DNA from: an uncultured Oscillibacter sp.
GTDB taxonomy: Bacteria > Bacillota > Clostridia > Oscillospirales > Oscillospiraceae
Direction: 5' to 3'
Length of the DNA stretch: 64,000 bases
Assembly (NCBI GenBank): GCA_947365245.1
Contig: CANAWG010000010.1
Span: forward strand, 42,664-106,663
Shown here: one piece after another, positions 52,948 to 61,689 of the stretch
How the letters are laid out: each line of letters begins with the position of its first letter
How positions within the stretch are numbered: position 1 is the stretch's first letter
Notes under the pieces: generated by a model
The model's input: only the letters and a program-made list of their open reading frames with translations
Told to the model about the DNA's origin: nothing
Databases searched by the model: none
Program-made: the position numbers and the translations under genes

Positions 52948-53851
52948 CAGCGCAGCGGGGCATTTGGCGTCCCTGCTCACGATCATCATTTGGGGAACGA
53001 CGTTTATCTCCACCAAGATCTTGTTGGTGGATTTTCAGCCGGTGGAGATACTGTTTTTCCGCTTTGTTATGGGGCTGGCTGCTCTGCTGCTGGTCTGTCC
53101 TCGCCGTCTGAAAGGCACAAGCGGGCAGCAGGAATTGACCTTTGCGGCGGCGGGGCTGTGCGGAATATGCCTGTACTATCTTCTGGAAAATATCGCACTC
53201 ACTTACACGATGGCTTCCAATGTGGGCGTTATCATTTCCGCTGCGCCGTTTTTTACGGCGATCTTGTCCCATCTCTTTTTGAAAGAGGAAAGGCTGGGGG
53301 CCAGCTTCTTCATCGGTTTTGCCGTTGCAATGGCTGGAATTTTCCTTATCAGCTTCAACGGCTCTAAGCTGGAATTGAACCCGGTTGGCGATCTGCTGGC
53401 GCTGCTGGCCGCTCTTATTTGGGCCTGCTATTCTGTGCTGACAAAGAAGATCAGTGGGTACGGTTATCACACGATCCTGACCACACGGCGTATTTTCTGC
53501 TATGGCGTCCTGTTTATGATCCCGTCCCTGTTCCTGTTTGATTTCAAACTGGAATTGGCCCGATTTGCAAACCCGGTCTATCTGTTCAACATCGCTTTCC
53601 TGGGCCTGGGCGCATCGGCGCTGTGCTTTGTCACCTGGAATTTTGCGGTCAAGGTGCTGGGAGCAGTCAAGACAAGCATTTACATCTACATAGTTCCTGT
53701 GATTACGGTGGTCACATCGGCGGTGATTCTCCATGAGAAAATCACCGCCCTGGCCGCTGTTGGAACGGTCTTAACACTGGCGGGCCTGTTTCTGTCGGAC
53801 GGCAAAGAATTTTTGAAAAAAGGGGAGAGGCAAAATGGACCGGCAAAATGA
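52937..53851 (+). CDS. EamA/DMT-superfamily transporter
   Basis: 304 aa with ten membrane segments in two EamA repeats: IIIWGTTFISTKILL and ALIWACYSVLTKKIS mark the starts, and GIFLISFNG and LAGLFLSDG the ends. Such carriers export metabolites or amino acids. The substrate is unknown. The gene overlaps both neighbours (AraC regulator and DUF2000), which implies coupled translation. Confidence 0.9.
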   Translation: MKGNSAAGHLASLLTIIIWGTTFISTKILLVDFQPVEILFFRFVMGLAALLLVCPRRLKGTSGQQELTFAAAGLCGICLYYLLENIALTYTMASNVGVIISAAPFFTAILSHLFLKEERLGASFFIGFAVAMAGIFLISFNGSKLELNPVGDLLALLAALIWACYSVLTKKISGYGYHTILTTRRIFCYGVLFMIPSLFLFDFKLELARFANPVYLFNIAFLGLGASALCFVTWNFAVKVLGAVKTSIYIYIVPVITVVTSAVILHEKITALAAVGTVLTLAGLFLSDGKEFLKKGERQNGPAK

Positions 53852-54257
53852 AAAGTGTGTCATGGTGATTGACGAGAGCCTGCCGCTGGGAATCATTGCA
53901 AATACGGCGGCGATCATGGGTATCACGCTTGGAAAGAAAATGCCGGAAGTGGTAGGAGACGATGTGACTGACCAGAGCGGCAACGAACATCTTGGCATCA
54001 TCGAATTTCCCGTTCCCATTCTGCGGGGGTCGCCGGAGATCATCAAACAGATGCGGGAAAAACTGTACCAGCCGGATTTTCAAGATTTGACGGTTGTGGA
54101 CTTCTCCGATCTGGCCCAAGGCTGCAAAACCTATGACGAGTTCATTGAGAAGATGGGCCATGTTTCTGAAAGTACCCTGCAATATTTCGGCGTTGCGATC
54201 TGCGGCCCGAAGAAAAAGGTCAATAAGCTGACCGGAAGTATGCCATTGCTGCGATAA
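53835..54257 (+). CDS. DUF2000 family protein
   Basis: 140 aa. The family opening CVMVIDESLPLGIIANTAAI is present, as are NEHLGIIEFPVPILRG and YFGVAICGPKKKVNKLTGSM. The function is unknown. Members often accompany AraC regulators and EamA transporters, as here. The start at ATG 53835 overlaps the transporter by 17 bp. Confidence 0.88.
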   Translation: MDRQNEKCVMVIDESLPLGIIANTAAIMGITLGKKMPEVVGDDVTDQSGNEHLGIIEFPVPILRGSPEIIKQMREKLYQPDFQDLTVVDFSDLAQGCKTYDEFIEKMGHVSESTLQYFGVAICGPKKKVNKLTGSMPLLR

Positions 54258-54327
54258 AGCAAATACAGGTATTGTCTTGCCGCACGACGGCAAAAGAAAA
54301 AAGTCGTCGTACAAGCAGGAGTGTTGC

Positions 54328-54365
54328 CGCGCCCGAATGGCCTTGCACCGTTCGGGCGCGCTTTT
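54328..54365 (+). terminator. Terminator of the AraC/DMT/DUF2000 operon
   Basis: CGCGCCCGAA pairs with TTCGGGCGCG, then CTTTT. Confidence 0.8.
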
Positions 54366-54464
54366 CTGCTTTTAGGCTGGCAATTCCAGTCCTGGCTCCG
54401 ATGCCGCGGCCCACCCCTCCTGCTCAGATTCCGCTTATCCCAAATCTGAATAGGAGAACAACAC

Positions 54465-54640
54465 GATGGAGATCACCATCAAGATATAGCCGCAGGCTGA
54501 CCTATGGGGACGCTGTCGCCCTTGACGAGTTCTGGGAACTGACCAAGCGCACCGAGCGGAGTCTTGACCGGGAGCAGCGGCGGCATTGGGACGGGCGCGA
54601 GTGTGACGAGTACAATTGCCGCCCAGGGCGTTCAGAAGCT
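54465..54640 (+). pseudogene. Relic of a small conjugative-element gene
   Basis: ATG 54465 reads MEITIKI and hits TAG. A second frame continues RLTYGDAVALDEFWELTKRT and RTERSLDREQRRHWDGRE. This resembles the sigma-like regulatory ORFs of gut integrative elements (recalled, weak). It is then fused out of frame to the integrase piece that follows. Confidence 0.5.
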
Positions 54641-54699
54641 GTCACCAAGCTGAAACAGGAGGACCGGGTCCACGACCGCCCGGAGCATGGCCGCGGGCC

Positions 54700-54887
54700 G
54701 TCCGACACCATGGGTGCGCCGCATCCACGCCATGCTCCACCGCTGCCTGCGGGACGCAGAGACCGCCCATGTCATCCCCCGCAACCCCGCCGCCGGGGCC
54801 GCGCCGCCAAGGGCCGCCCCCAGCCCTAAGCAGATTCTGACGCGGGAGCAGACGCAGACTTTCCTGGCGGCGGTCAGATGCCTGTGA
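54700..54887 (+). pseudogene. Internal fragment of a tyrosine integrase
   Basis: The frame WVRRIHAMLHRCLRDAETAH, VIPRNPAAGAAPP and KQILTREQTQTFLAAV is the core-binding domain of a phage/ICE integrase. It stops before the catalytic domain. It is the second integrase relic in the region, unrelated in sequence to the copy at 48035. Confidence 0.7.
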
Positions 54888-54888
54888 T

Positions 54889-55597
54889 CTATTCCACAAA
54901 CAGCACGTCTCTGTGGTAGGAAAGGTATTCCTCCATACTTCTGTTTATTTGAAGGTTATACTTCGTGCCTTGGGATAGTCCAAGGCGCTCAATATTTTCA
55001 GTTCTAATCAGAGGAGACAACAGAATCTCGCCATTTCTATTGAATGTAATAAGACCTTTATCAAAGAGTCTATCGTATGCAGCACTCAGGAGAAGCCCAT
55101 TGTTAACATCTAAGCGTTCTTTATTAGAACTGGCTGCCCATGGCTTAATGTGGCTTGCAACAAGCAGCTCGGGAAGGTCGATTCCGGTTATAATGCAGCG
55201 CCCATTATATTTATTAATGAGAGATTTTCTAAATACACCTTGGCCGATCCGTGATTGAATAATAGCCGTTTTTTCGGTTTCAGGAAGTTGTCTGTCATTC
55301 TCTATTTCCTCCATATAAGCATGGTCGCCCGAATCTTCGGCTGTGGTATTAAGAAAATAGCGGTATTGCTTAAGCGCATTTCTACACATTTGTTTTTCAT
55401 GTATGTCTTTTGTGGTAAAATCTGCATCGCTTATGATGAGAGAGATTGCAAGATCAAGTTCAAACGGTGACATATTTTCAAGTGGTTTTCGGATTGTGCC
55501 TTTTTGATGCAACGCCTAAGATACGCGCTCTCGTTTTAATACCATAGTGTTCTTGCAACTTTTCAAGTTCTTCTTTCGTCCAGTCTTGGCCTTTCAA
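54889..55597 (-). pseudogene. HNH endonuclease gene, probably frameshifted near its 5' end
   Basis: The main frame (54889-55512, 207 aa) ends in an HNH-type domain: GRCIITGIDLPELLVASHIK and NNGLLLSAAYDRLFDKGLIT. Upstream, a second frame from TTG 55597, behind GGGAGGGG, reads LKGQDWTKEELEKLQEHYGI and looks like the natural N-terminus, but is out of frame. Either one indel broke the gene, or it starts at TTG 55512 without a good site. HNH proteins of this type are restriction or mobile-element nucleases. Confidence 0.65.
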
Positions 55598-56045
55598 TGG
55601 AACCCCTCCCTTTTATAATTTCATTATAGTTAACGCGGTTAATCAAAGTCAAGTGTGGCTGGCATAGTGCCATTCTCCTTTTTGCTGATTGCAGCGCAAG
55701 TATAGCTGAAAGGCATGAAGAAAGCTGTTATGAATACCACTAAGGAATAATGGACAAACGCAGCATATCTGCCAAGGTGAACATACCAGAAAATAAAAGG
55801 CCGCCCAGGGGAGCTGCCACGCCAGCGATCCCAAGCGGCAGCTCTGCATGACAGTACATGGCGCAAGCCATGTATAAAAGTGCGCCGTTCCCCGCTGACG
55901 CGCTGAACGAATGGGGAATACCGGCGACCAACAATGGCGGACGGCGAAACTGTTTTTGGCCTCTTATAGTGACCCGTCTCGGTTCGTTCGTCTACCTTTT
56001 CAGGTGATGCCGTGCCCTATCCTTGGTGTCGTATCCGTCATTGCA
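55598..56045. other. Stretch without a supported gene
   Basis: Overlapping minus-strand frames here (e.g. FIFWYVHLGRYAAFVHYSL and PLGIAGVAAPLGGLLFSGMF) are hydrophobic and may be scraps of one membrane protein gene broken by frameshifts. None has a start with a ribosome site. I cannot assign it. Confidence 0.35.
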
Positions 56046-56080
56046 AGTCAAAACCTCCGGCTTAGCCGGAGGTTTTGACT
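56046..56080. terminator. Terminator of the DUF2871 operon (minus)
   Basis: A perfect 15-bp stem, GTCAAAACCTCCGGC and GCCGGAGGTTTTGAC, with loop TTA. T-rich ends make it usable in both directions. Confidence 0.8.
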
Positions 56081-56092
56081 TTATTGTGGGGT

Positions 56093-56512
56093 TCAGGACT
56101 GGGAAGCCAATACGCTCCGCCTGATCTGCAGCAGTAGAAGCACCAGGCTGACGCCCAGGAGGATGTGCCCGATCCCAGCCATGCCGGAGATCGCCGCATC
56201 CGCGCCCTTGGAGAGATTGGCCCCCACGACCTGGGTCACCCCGCGCACCACCAGCATTACGGCGGTCAGGTTCAGCCCGATATGGTAGACCGCCAGTACC
56301 CGCCCGGTCTTTTCTCTGCTAAAGGACAGATTCTTTTCCAGCACCAGCAGCAACAGGAACAGCACCATGCCCAGCAGGAAGTAGTGGGTATGTACCACAG
56401 AGAGGGTGGTTTTGGCGGTAAAGCCGTTGAACTTGGTGAACTCCCGGTAGAATACACCGCCGGCCATGGCCAGAATGGCGTACAGCAGGGCTGAATTCAT
56501 ATAGCGTTTCAT
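56093..56512 (-). CDS. DUF2871 family membrane protein
   Basis: 139 aa with four membrane segments. Family features are MNSALLYAILAMAGGVFYRE, FTAKTTLSVVHTHYFLLGM with conserved His, YHIGLNLT and GIGHILLG. Conserved His in membrane helices hint at heme or metal binding, but no function is established. It lies 13 bp after the next gene upstream, in a TetR-led operon. Confidence 0.82.
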   Translation of the reverse strand: MKRYMNSALLYAILAMAGGVFYREFTKFNGFTAKTTLSVVHTHYFLLGMVLFLLLLVLEKNLSFSREKTGRVLAVYHIGLNLTAVMLVVRGVTQVVGANLSKGADAAISGMAGIGHILLGVSLVLLLLQIRRSVLASQS

Positions 56513-56525
56513 AAGCGGTTCCTCC

Positions 56526-57191
56526 TTATTTGCATTCCTGTTTCATGGCGAAATATCCGATGAGCACCGTCCACACGTAGGCGCAGGTCTTGGGGATCAT
56601 CAGCACCCCGACCATGGGCACGGCGTCCGCCCACAGCACCACCGGAATGTAGAAGCCGAAGCTCAGCACGATGGTCAGCCATATCCAGCGGAACGCCTTG
56701 TCCTTGTGCTCCCTTGCGCTGCGGTAGAACAGCACAATCACCAGCAGACCCAGCAGGGCAAAGGGGATGTTGCGGTAGATTCCCCAGGAGAGGGGCGCTT
56801 CGGCGCTGAGCCACTGGTTCTGGGGCATCATGCACAGCGCAATCCGCACACCGGCCAGAACGTACACGGCGGCGGTAAGGCTGAATTGCCCATTGACCTG
56901 ATACCGCTGCCGCCAGAAATAGTAGAGCAGCACATAGAAAATCGTCATGGTGACCGAGGTGACCAGTTTTCCAAAGCCCAGGGGAACGGTGTAGTTCTCC
57001 AGGCCGGTGGTACACAGGGCGATGACGCGGGGGACCAGATGGAAAGAGTCCCCCGCCCCCAGCACCACCGCCATCCAGCCGAACAGGCGGAACTGACGCG
57101 CTCCCTTACTGCCCCGGATCATCAAAATCCCGATGGTGATGACCGCGATCAGATAGGCGACATCAAACAGGGTTTCCGCAATTGCTTGCAT
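56526..57191 (-). CDS. Seven-helix membrane protein of unknown function
   Basis: 221 aa with seven predicted membrane segments (VAYLIAVITIGILMIRGSKG, LFGWMAVVLGAGDSFHLVPR, FYVLLYYFWRQRYQ, LLGLLVIVLFYRSAR and others). A conserved-looking GDSFHLVPR lies in helix 2. It starts at ATG 57191 behind AAAGGAGG. It is between the TetR regulator and the DUF2871 gene, the usual company of this family in Firmicutes. The ligand or cargo is unknown. Confidence 0.78.
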   Translation of the reverse strand: MQAIAETLFDVAYLIAVITIGILMIRGSKGARQFRLFGWMAVVLGAGDSFHLVPRVIALCTTGLENYTVPLGFGKLVTSVTMTIFYVLLYYFWRQRYQVNGQFSLTAAVYVLAGVRIALCMMPQNQWLSAEAPLSWGIYRNIPFALLGLLVIVLFYRSAREHKDKAFRWIWLTIVLSFGFYIPVVLWADAVPMVGVLMIPKTCAYVWTVLIGYFAMKQECK

Positions 57192-57218
57192 CGTGTATCC
57201 TCCTTTATAAGTGGGATG

Positions 57219-57776
57219 TTAATAAAGAGTCCTGCGGACAATCTCCAGTACGGCGGCGGGATCGTAGTCCTGCCGCAGCAGGGCGGACAGCATCAGGGAA
57301 AATAGAACGTCAGAAAACTGTTCCGCGGTGAACTGCTCCGTGAACGCATCGGTCCGCACCCGAGGGTCCTGCTTTAAGACGGAGCACAGCTCATCTGAAA
57401 TGTGCTGCCAGACCTGCTGCATTCTCCGCTTCCCATCAGCCTTCTCCTCCTGCAAAAAACCCAGGGAGTGCAGCGTAAAAAATCCGGGATACTGCCTGCA
57501 GCCGTGTTCCATCTGTTCATACATCCAGGTGATATAGGCCTGGGTGTCGTGAAACGCGGCATCATCCTCCGGGCGGGGGAAGATCTCATGCCAGACGCTC
57601 TCTACGGTAGCGGATACCAGGGCGGACTTGGAATCAAAATAATTGTAAATGGACCCCACCGACACTCCGCAGGCCGCGGCGACAGAGCGGATATTGACTG
57701 CGGACCATCCCTGCCGACGGATCAGCTCCCGGCTGGTTTTCAAGATATCTTCTCTTGACGTTACGACGGTATTCAT
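57219..57776 (-). CDS. TetR/AcrR-family regulator
   Basis: 185 aa. The N-terminal helix-turn-helix (residues 10-55) is VNIRSVAAACGVSVGSIYNY followed by FDSKSALV. The C-terminal ligand domain is variable. It is the first gene of a three-gene operon with two membrane proteins. A palindrome TGAACAATGTTCA overlaps its own promoter, so it probably represses its operon. Confidence 0.92.
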   Translation of the reverse strand: MNTVVTSREDILKTSRELIRRQGWSAVNIRSVAAACGVSVGSIYNYFDSKSALVSATVESVWHEIFPRPEDDAAFHDTQAYITWMYEQMEHGCRQYPGFFTLHSLGFLQEEKADGKRRMQQVWQHISDELCSVLKQDPRVRTDAFTEQFTAEQFSDVLFSLMLSALLRQDYDPAAVLEIVRRTLY

Positions 57777-57791
57777 CTCATCACCTCAATA

Positions 57792-57832
57792 TGAACAATG
57801 TTCAGTATAACGGCGTATCTCCGGATTGTCAA
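57792..57832 (-). promoter_or_regulatory. Promoter and operator of the TetR operon
   Basis: On the minus strand: TTGACA (57832-57827), 17 bp, TATACT (57809-57804). The palindrome TGAACA-A-TGTTCA at 57792-57804 covers the start of transcription. Bound TetR would block RNA polymerase. Confidence 0.85.
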
Positions 57833-57910
57833 GCGTTTTTTAGGAATGGGCGTGGATGCTGTATTCATAGGACAGGAGCGCCGAATTTTTACACGCTATA
57901 GACAAAGAAG

Positions 57911-57943
57911 GAGCCCCTGGAATCGTGCGATTTCCAGGGGCTC
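57911..57943 (-). terminator. Terminator of the EFR1 gene
   Basis: GAGCCCCTGGAA pairs with TTCCAGGGGCTC. On the minus strand CTTCTTTG follows. Confidence 0.75.
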
Positions 57944-57953
57944 TTGACACTTT

Positions 57954-58703
57954 TCAAAGTGCCTCAAAATGATATCTGGGTTTCCCGACACTCTTCTTGC
58001 CGTACTCAATGGCCTCCGTAGGACAATGGCAGATACACGCCATGCAGTGGGTGCAGTCGCCGCCCCAGACAGGTCGGCCATTTTGGAGCGTGATGTTGTT
58101 TGTTGGGCAGAGCTTGACACACTGACCGCAGCCGGTGCAGGCGTCGCCCGCCGTGAACGCATTCGCTTTGACGAAGAAAGAATAAAAGATTGGGTTCACC
58201 GGGCCGCTCATGAAACGGTCGTAGAGGTTATGACGAGGCGGCGGGAATGCCTGACTGGCCGCAATGGCGGAGATTGCGCGGTCAATGTCCGGCTCCGCCT
58301 TGGCAATAATCTGCAGAGCTTCCTCCGCCTGGGGCGCGTTGAACATGGCAATGTAATTCTCGGGCATGACGATCTGCGCTGTCCCCATATAGGCGAGCTG
58401 TTTTTCTTGACAAAGCATATGGTTATATTTGGCGGCGTTGCCGATCTCACCGCCGCAGGTCATGACGAACCACGCCTGTTTGGCCCCGGGGAACTCTGTC
58501 CGGCGAAGCCAGCTCTCCACCAGGCGGGGGATGCGCCAGGCGTAGGTGGGCGTGACGATCACCAGACGCTCAGCCGTCTTGATCGATGAGGTGTCCTCCA
58601 CTTTAATGCGGTCGTTTAGGCTGAGAAGCTCGTCGCTCAGAGCGGCCGCGATGCGCTGGGCAGCGTACCGACTGTTGCCGGTGCCGGTGAAATAGAGTAC
58701 CAT
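57954..58703 (-). CDS. EFR1 family flavodoxin-ferredoxin
   Basis: 249 aa. An N-terminal flavodoxin-like FMN domain (VLYFTGTGNSRYAAQRIA, TPTYAWRIPRLVESWL, MTCGGEIGNA) is fused to two [4Fe-4S] clusters (CTGCGQCVKLCP and CTHCMACICHCP). An electron-transfer protein of anaerobes. It starts at ATG 58703 behind AGGAGGT. Partners are unknown. It is monocistronic by its own terminator, and the transporter gene lies upstream on the same strand. Confidence 0.93.
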   Translation of the reverse strand: MVLYFTGTGNSRYAAQRIAAALSDELLSLNDRIKVEDTSSIKTAERLVIVTPTYAWRIPRLVESWLRRTEFPGAKQAWFVMTCGGEIGNAAKYNHMLCQEKQLAYMGTAQIVMPENYIAMFNAPQAEEALQIIAKAEPDIDRAISAIAASQAFPPPRHNLYDRFMSGPVNPIFYSFFVKANAFTAGDACTGCGQCVKLCPTNNITLQNGRPVWGGDCTHCMACICHCPTEAIEYGKKSVGKPRYHFEAL

Positions 58704-58754
58704 GATTGTACCTCCTTACTGAACAGCAAAGGCCGCGATGGCCTCTGCACGTGT

Positions 58755-60056
58755 TCAATACCTGTCGAGGAATTGCGCTTCTCTCTTTTGAAAGACCTTC
58801 TCTTCCACAAGGGAAATCACGAAATGGAATACCATTCCAAAGCCAAACATCAGGATGATGGTATCCATGTCAAAAACAATAGCCCGGGCCAAGTACAGCC
58901 CATAAAAGACGCCGTAATAAACCAGGTTGACCAGAAGGGAATTGATCATGTTATAAGCCGTCTTCCCCAGCCCGATAAAAATATTGTCAATGATGGAAGA
59001 TCCCGCGTAAGCGATATAAAAGGGAACAAGTTTTATGGTGATAGCAAAGATTTCATCCGCGTTGGACAGGTTTTCAGCAAAGCGGTAAAACGGCTCCCAG
59101 AGGGGAATGGAGAGTGCCCAGAAAACCACGCAGGCACATGAAACAAAACAGTAAGAGAACCGTTTCAGCTCTGCGTATCCGTTTTTGCAGTCGGAGCGGA
59201 TCACTTCTGCAAGGGCCGTGATCGGGATCAGCAGCCAGCCCCAGATAAAATTGTTTGCAAGCCAGTAGTTTCCCTGCTCCTCCACCAGATTGACCATTTT
59301 GCAGATCATCACCGCGTAGATCAGATTATCCACAAATTGCTGCAGGCCTGAAAAAGTACCGGTCCTGCACCACGCCTTGAGGATGGCAAAATCAGTGCTT
59401 TTGAATCGGCAGATCCGGATGTGCTTTTGCGTGTACAGCAAGGCAAGACCGATCACCGCAAGCGCTGTGTTTACGAGAATATTGGAAACTGCCGCTCCGT
59501 AAACGCCCCAATAAGGGATCAGGAAAAAGTCCGCAACCAGAGACAGAAGTGTTCTGGCAGCCAGAAAAATGTAGACGTTTTTGTGCTTTTCGATGACGAC
59601 AAACACCACTTGGACAAAGCTCACAACAGTGCCGATCATGAAAGCGGCGGTCTCCAGATTGAGGTAGCGGCTGACGGCGGAAAGATCCAAACAGTCCGCG
59701 TTCATGGTCCTTATGAGTGTTTTCCCATGGAGAAACACTCCCGTGGAGAAAACGGCGTACAAAACGAACACAAGGAGTCCTGTTTGAAAGACAGCGCCCG
59801 CGAACCGGTTCGGCCGGTTTTTGAAGCTCTTGTTTAATACAGAATAGAGCGGAACGATCAAAAAGGCTTGCAGAGTCTCATTGATCAGATCAAACCACTC
59901 CATCTGACCGATAATATTGAATACCTCATTTTGATTGCCCGCAGATATCAGAAAGGTCCTGATGGTTTGATAAACGGCAGGAATGAGCGCAAGGGAACAC
60001 AAGGCGATCCACAACCGCCAGTGAAAGTTCTTGAGTTGCAGCAGCTTCTCTCTCAT
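58755..60056 (-). CDS. MATE-like multidrug/toxic-compound efflux transporter
   Basis: 433 aa with about twelve membrane segments (e.g. NETLQAFLIVPLYSVLNKS, LVADFFLIPYWGVYGAAVSN, IAYAGSSIIDNIFIGLGKTA). The YWGVYGAAVSNI motif is typical of MATE proteins. ATG 60056 is 6 nt after a TATAAT box, so the message may have almost no leader. A longer start (60089) would lie upstream of that promoter. The substrate is unknown. Confidence 0.8.
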   Translation of the reverse strand: MREKLLQLKNFHWRLWIALCSLALIPAVYQTIRTFLISAGNQNEVFNIIGQMEWFDLINETLQAFLIVPLYSVLNKSFKNRPNRFAGAVFQTGLLVFVLYAVFSTGVFLHGKTLIRTMNADCLDLSAVSRYLNLETAAFMIGTVVSFVQVVFVVIEKHKNVYIFLAARTLLSLVADFFLIPYWGVYGAAVSNILVNTALAVIGLALLYTQKHIRICRFKSTDFAILKAWCRTGTFSGLQQFVDNLIYAVMICKMVNLVEEQGNYWLANNFIWGWLLIPITALAEVIRSDCKNGYAELKRFSYCFVSCACVVFWALSIPLWEPFYRFAENLSNADEIFAITIKLVPFYIAYAGSSIIDNIFIGLGKTAYNMINSLLVNLVYYGVFYGLYLARAIVFDMDTIILMFGFGMVFHFVISLVEEKVFQKREAQFLDRY

Positions 60057-60062
60057 AAGCTG

Positions 60063-60091
60063 ATTATACCGGATATTTCCTGAGAACACAA
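60063..60091 (-). promoter_or_regulatory. Promoter of the MATE-like gene, likely leaderless
   Basis: On the minus strand: TTGTGT (60091-60086), 17 bp, TATAAT (60068-60063). The expected start of transcription falls on or next to ATG 60056. Confidence 0.6.
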
Positions 60092-60352
60092 CAAGCAGCT
60101 GTCCAATCGAAATACGATATTGTGAGAGAGCTGGATTTTCTTAATATCAATGAAAAGAGCATTTTCCCGGGTTTAGATGGATTGGGGCGGTATCGAAATA
60201 AATACTACAAAAACAATCCTGATGATATTTGCGAATTCGTTTAGGATTTTTGAAATACTCCTTTTATCGAGAAAGAAGGAAAGAAATATCAGTAAGACAA
60301 GCAGTATCTAAAACACAGCAGAAAGTCTTGGCTTTTGTTGTAATGAATAATC

Positions 60353-60388
60353 AAGGCCCTCTGAAATCGTTGGTTTCAGAGGGCCTTT
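60353..60388 (-). terminator. Terminator behind the displaced tRNA end
   Basis: AAGGCCCTCTGAAA pairs with TTTCAGAGGGCCTT, loop of 7. It begins where the tRNA 3' CCA ends and looks like the original terminator of a tRNA gene. The stretch 60092-60352 is AT-rich, with no supported gene. Confidence 0.75.
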
Positions 60389-60415
60389 GGTCCGAGTGAC
60401 TGGAGTCGAACCAGC
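60388..60415 (-). other. tRNA 3'-end fragment, probable attachment site of an integrated element
   Basis: The minus strand reads a complete T-arm (CTGGTTCGACTCCAG), the 3' acceptor strand TCACTCGGA and CCA. No matching 5' acceptor (CCGAGTG) or anticodon arm lies upstream. This is what remains at the far end when an element inserts into the 3' end of a tRNA gene. The element should then extend rightward past 64000. Confidence 0.65.
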
Positions 60416-60546
60416 CTGACCTTGGTCCCAAACGGTTGAACTAAATTTTTTGTGGTTGTTTGTGGTGGTTTCCCTTGCCTTCCACTCGATTCCCGGTACT
60501 CTTTGGCGGTCTTAAATCCACTATCTCCAGGTGCTCCAGCCCTGGG

Positions 60547-60568
60547 TGTGGTCAAATATGTGGTCAAA
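60547..60568 (+). repeat. Short direct repeat TGTGGTCAAA
   Basis: Two copies of TGTGGTCAAA (60547-60556 and 60559-60568) lie about 130 bp from the tRNA end. They could be arm-type integrase binding sites of the element (inference). Confidence 0.45.
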
Positions 60569-60703
60569 GAGCCCTTCTCGACCAGGTGCGGCAGGAGTGC
60601 CGCGCCTGGAGGGAAAGGCTCTTTTTGGGTTTTCGGTTTGGGGTATTGTAGCTCTGTTGGGTCGGAGATGCAAGTCATTTTTTCATCGTTGCCAGAATCG
60701 TGG

Positions 60704-60732
60704 TTGTGCCTTGTGATCGGAAATGGTACAAT
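60704..60732 (+). promoter_or_regulatory. Promoter of the methyltransferase gene
   Basis: TTGTGC at 60704-60709, 17 bp, TACAAT at 60727-60732. Confidence 0.5.
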
Positions 60733-60796
60733 GAACTCCACAATCATTTCGCACTGACTGACAATTTTACTTTTTACGGAAAGGCCGGGAGATGCT

Positions 60797-61540
60797 ATGC
60801 CCAATGAGTATGATAACAAGGAGTTCTTTGCCCAATACGCCCAGATGGATCGTAGCAAAGGCGGGCTGGAAGCCGCCGGAGAGTGGCATCAGTTGAAGCC
60901 GCTGTTTCCGCCTCTGGACGGTATGGCTGTGCTGGACCTGGGATGTGGCTACGGCTGGCATTGCAAATACGCCACGGACCATGGGGCGGCCAAAGTGCTT
61001 GGCATTGACCTGAGTGAGAAGATGCTGGCAGAGGCAGCGCGGAGAAATCGTGATGAGAAGATCCAGTACCGTCACTGCGGGATCGAGGAGTATGAGTACC
61101 CAGAAAGCGCCTGGGATGTAGTGGTGTCCAATCTGGCACTGCATTACATTGAGGATCTGGAGCAGGTGTTCCGGAATGTCTGGCGGACACTGCGGCCCGA
61201 CGGCACCTTCCTGTTCAATATCGAGCATCCTGTTTTTACGTCCGGTGTCCACCAGGACTGGATATACAGGGAAGATGGGACCCCCAAGTATTGGCCCGTG
61301 GATGATTATTACCGCCCCGGACAACGGGTAACCCGGTTTCTGGGATGTGACGTGATCAAGCAGCACCATACACTGACGCAGATCCTCATGGGGCTTCTCA
61401 ACTGCGGATTTACCCTGGAGGTAGTGGAAGAGGTCCAGCCATCAGAGAAAATGCTGGAAATGCCAGGCATGAAAGATGAAATACGGCGCCCTATGATGTT
61501 GCTGGTGCGGGCAAAAAGAGACGCGGCCGGGGCGAATTGA
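60797..61540 (+). CDS. Class I SAM-dependent methyltransferase
   Basis: 247 aa with a Rossmann methyltransferase fold. Motif I is VLDLGCGYGWHCKYA near residue 50, motif II KVLGIDLSEKML, and post-motif VVVSNLALHYIEDLEQV. The C-terminal part (FNIEHPVFTSGVHQDW) is typical of small-molecule methyltransferases. The substrate is unknown. It starts at ATG 60797 and is a single gene inside the putative element. Confidence 0.9.
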   Translation: MPNEYDNKEFFAQYAQMDRSKGGLEAAGEWHQLKPLFPPLDGMAVLDLGCGYGWHCKYATDHGAAKVLGIDLSEKMLAEAARRNRDEKIQYRHCGIEEYEYPESAWDVVVSNLALHYIEDLEQVFRNVWRTLRPDGTFLFNIEHPVFTSGVHQDWIYREDGTPKYWPVDDYYRPGQRVTRFLGCDVIKQHHTLTQILMGLLNCGFTLEVVEEVQPSEKMLEMPGMKDEIRRPMMLLVRAKRDAAGAN

Positions 61541-61689
61541 TTCCGGCTCCAGAGAGAACAGACCCCTCGGCACAGCCGAAGGGTTTGCTGCCTCTTTGAG
61601 AAATCGCCCTATATTGCTGCGGTGCATCTGGACGGCTTTTTCGTGATGCGGATATATCAGATTTTAACATGCTATATTCAAAGAATAGG

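Noticed and set aside
60388..60420. A complete tRNA gene on the minus strand
   Set aside because: Only the T-arm, 3' acceptor strand and CCA are present. There is no 5' acceptor, D-arm or anticodon arm upstream.
60376..60858. A 160-codon minus-strand protein
   Set aside because: It runs through the tRNA fragment, the direct repeats and the methyltransferase promoter. The composition is low-complexity and there is no ribosome site.
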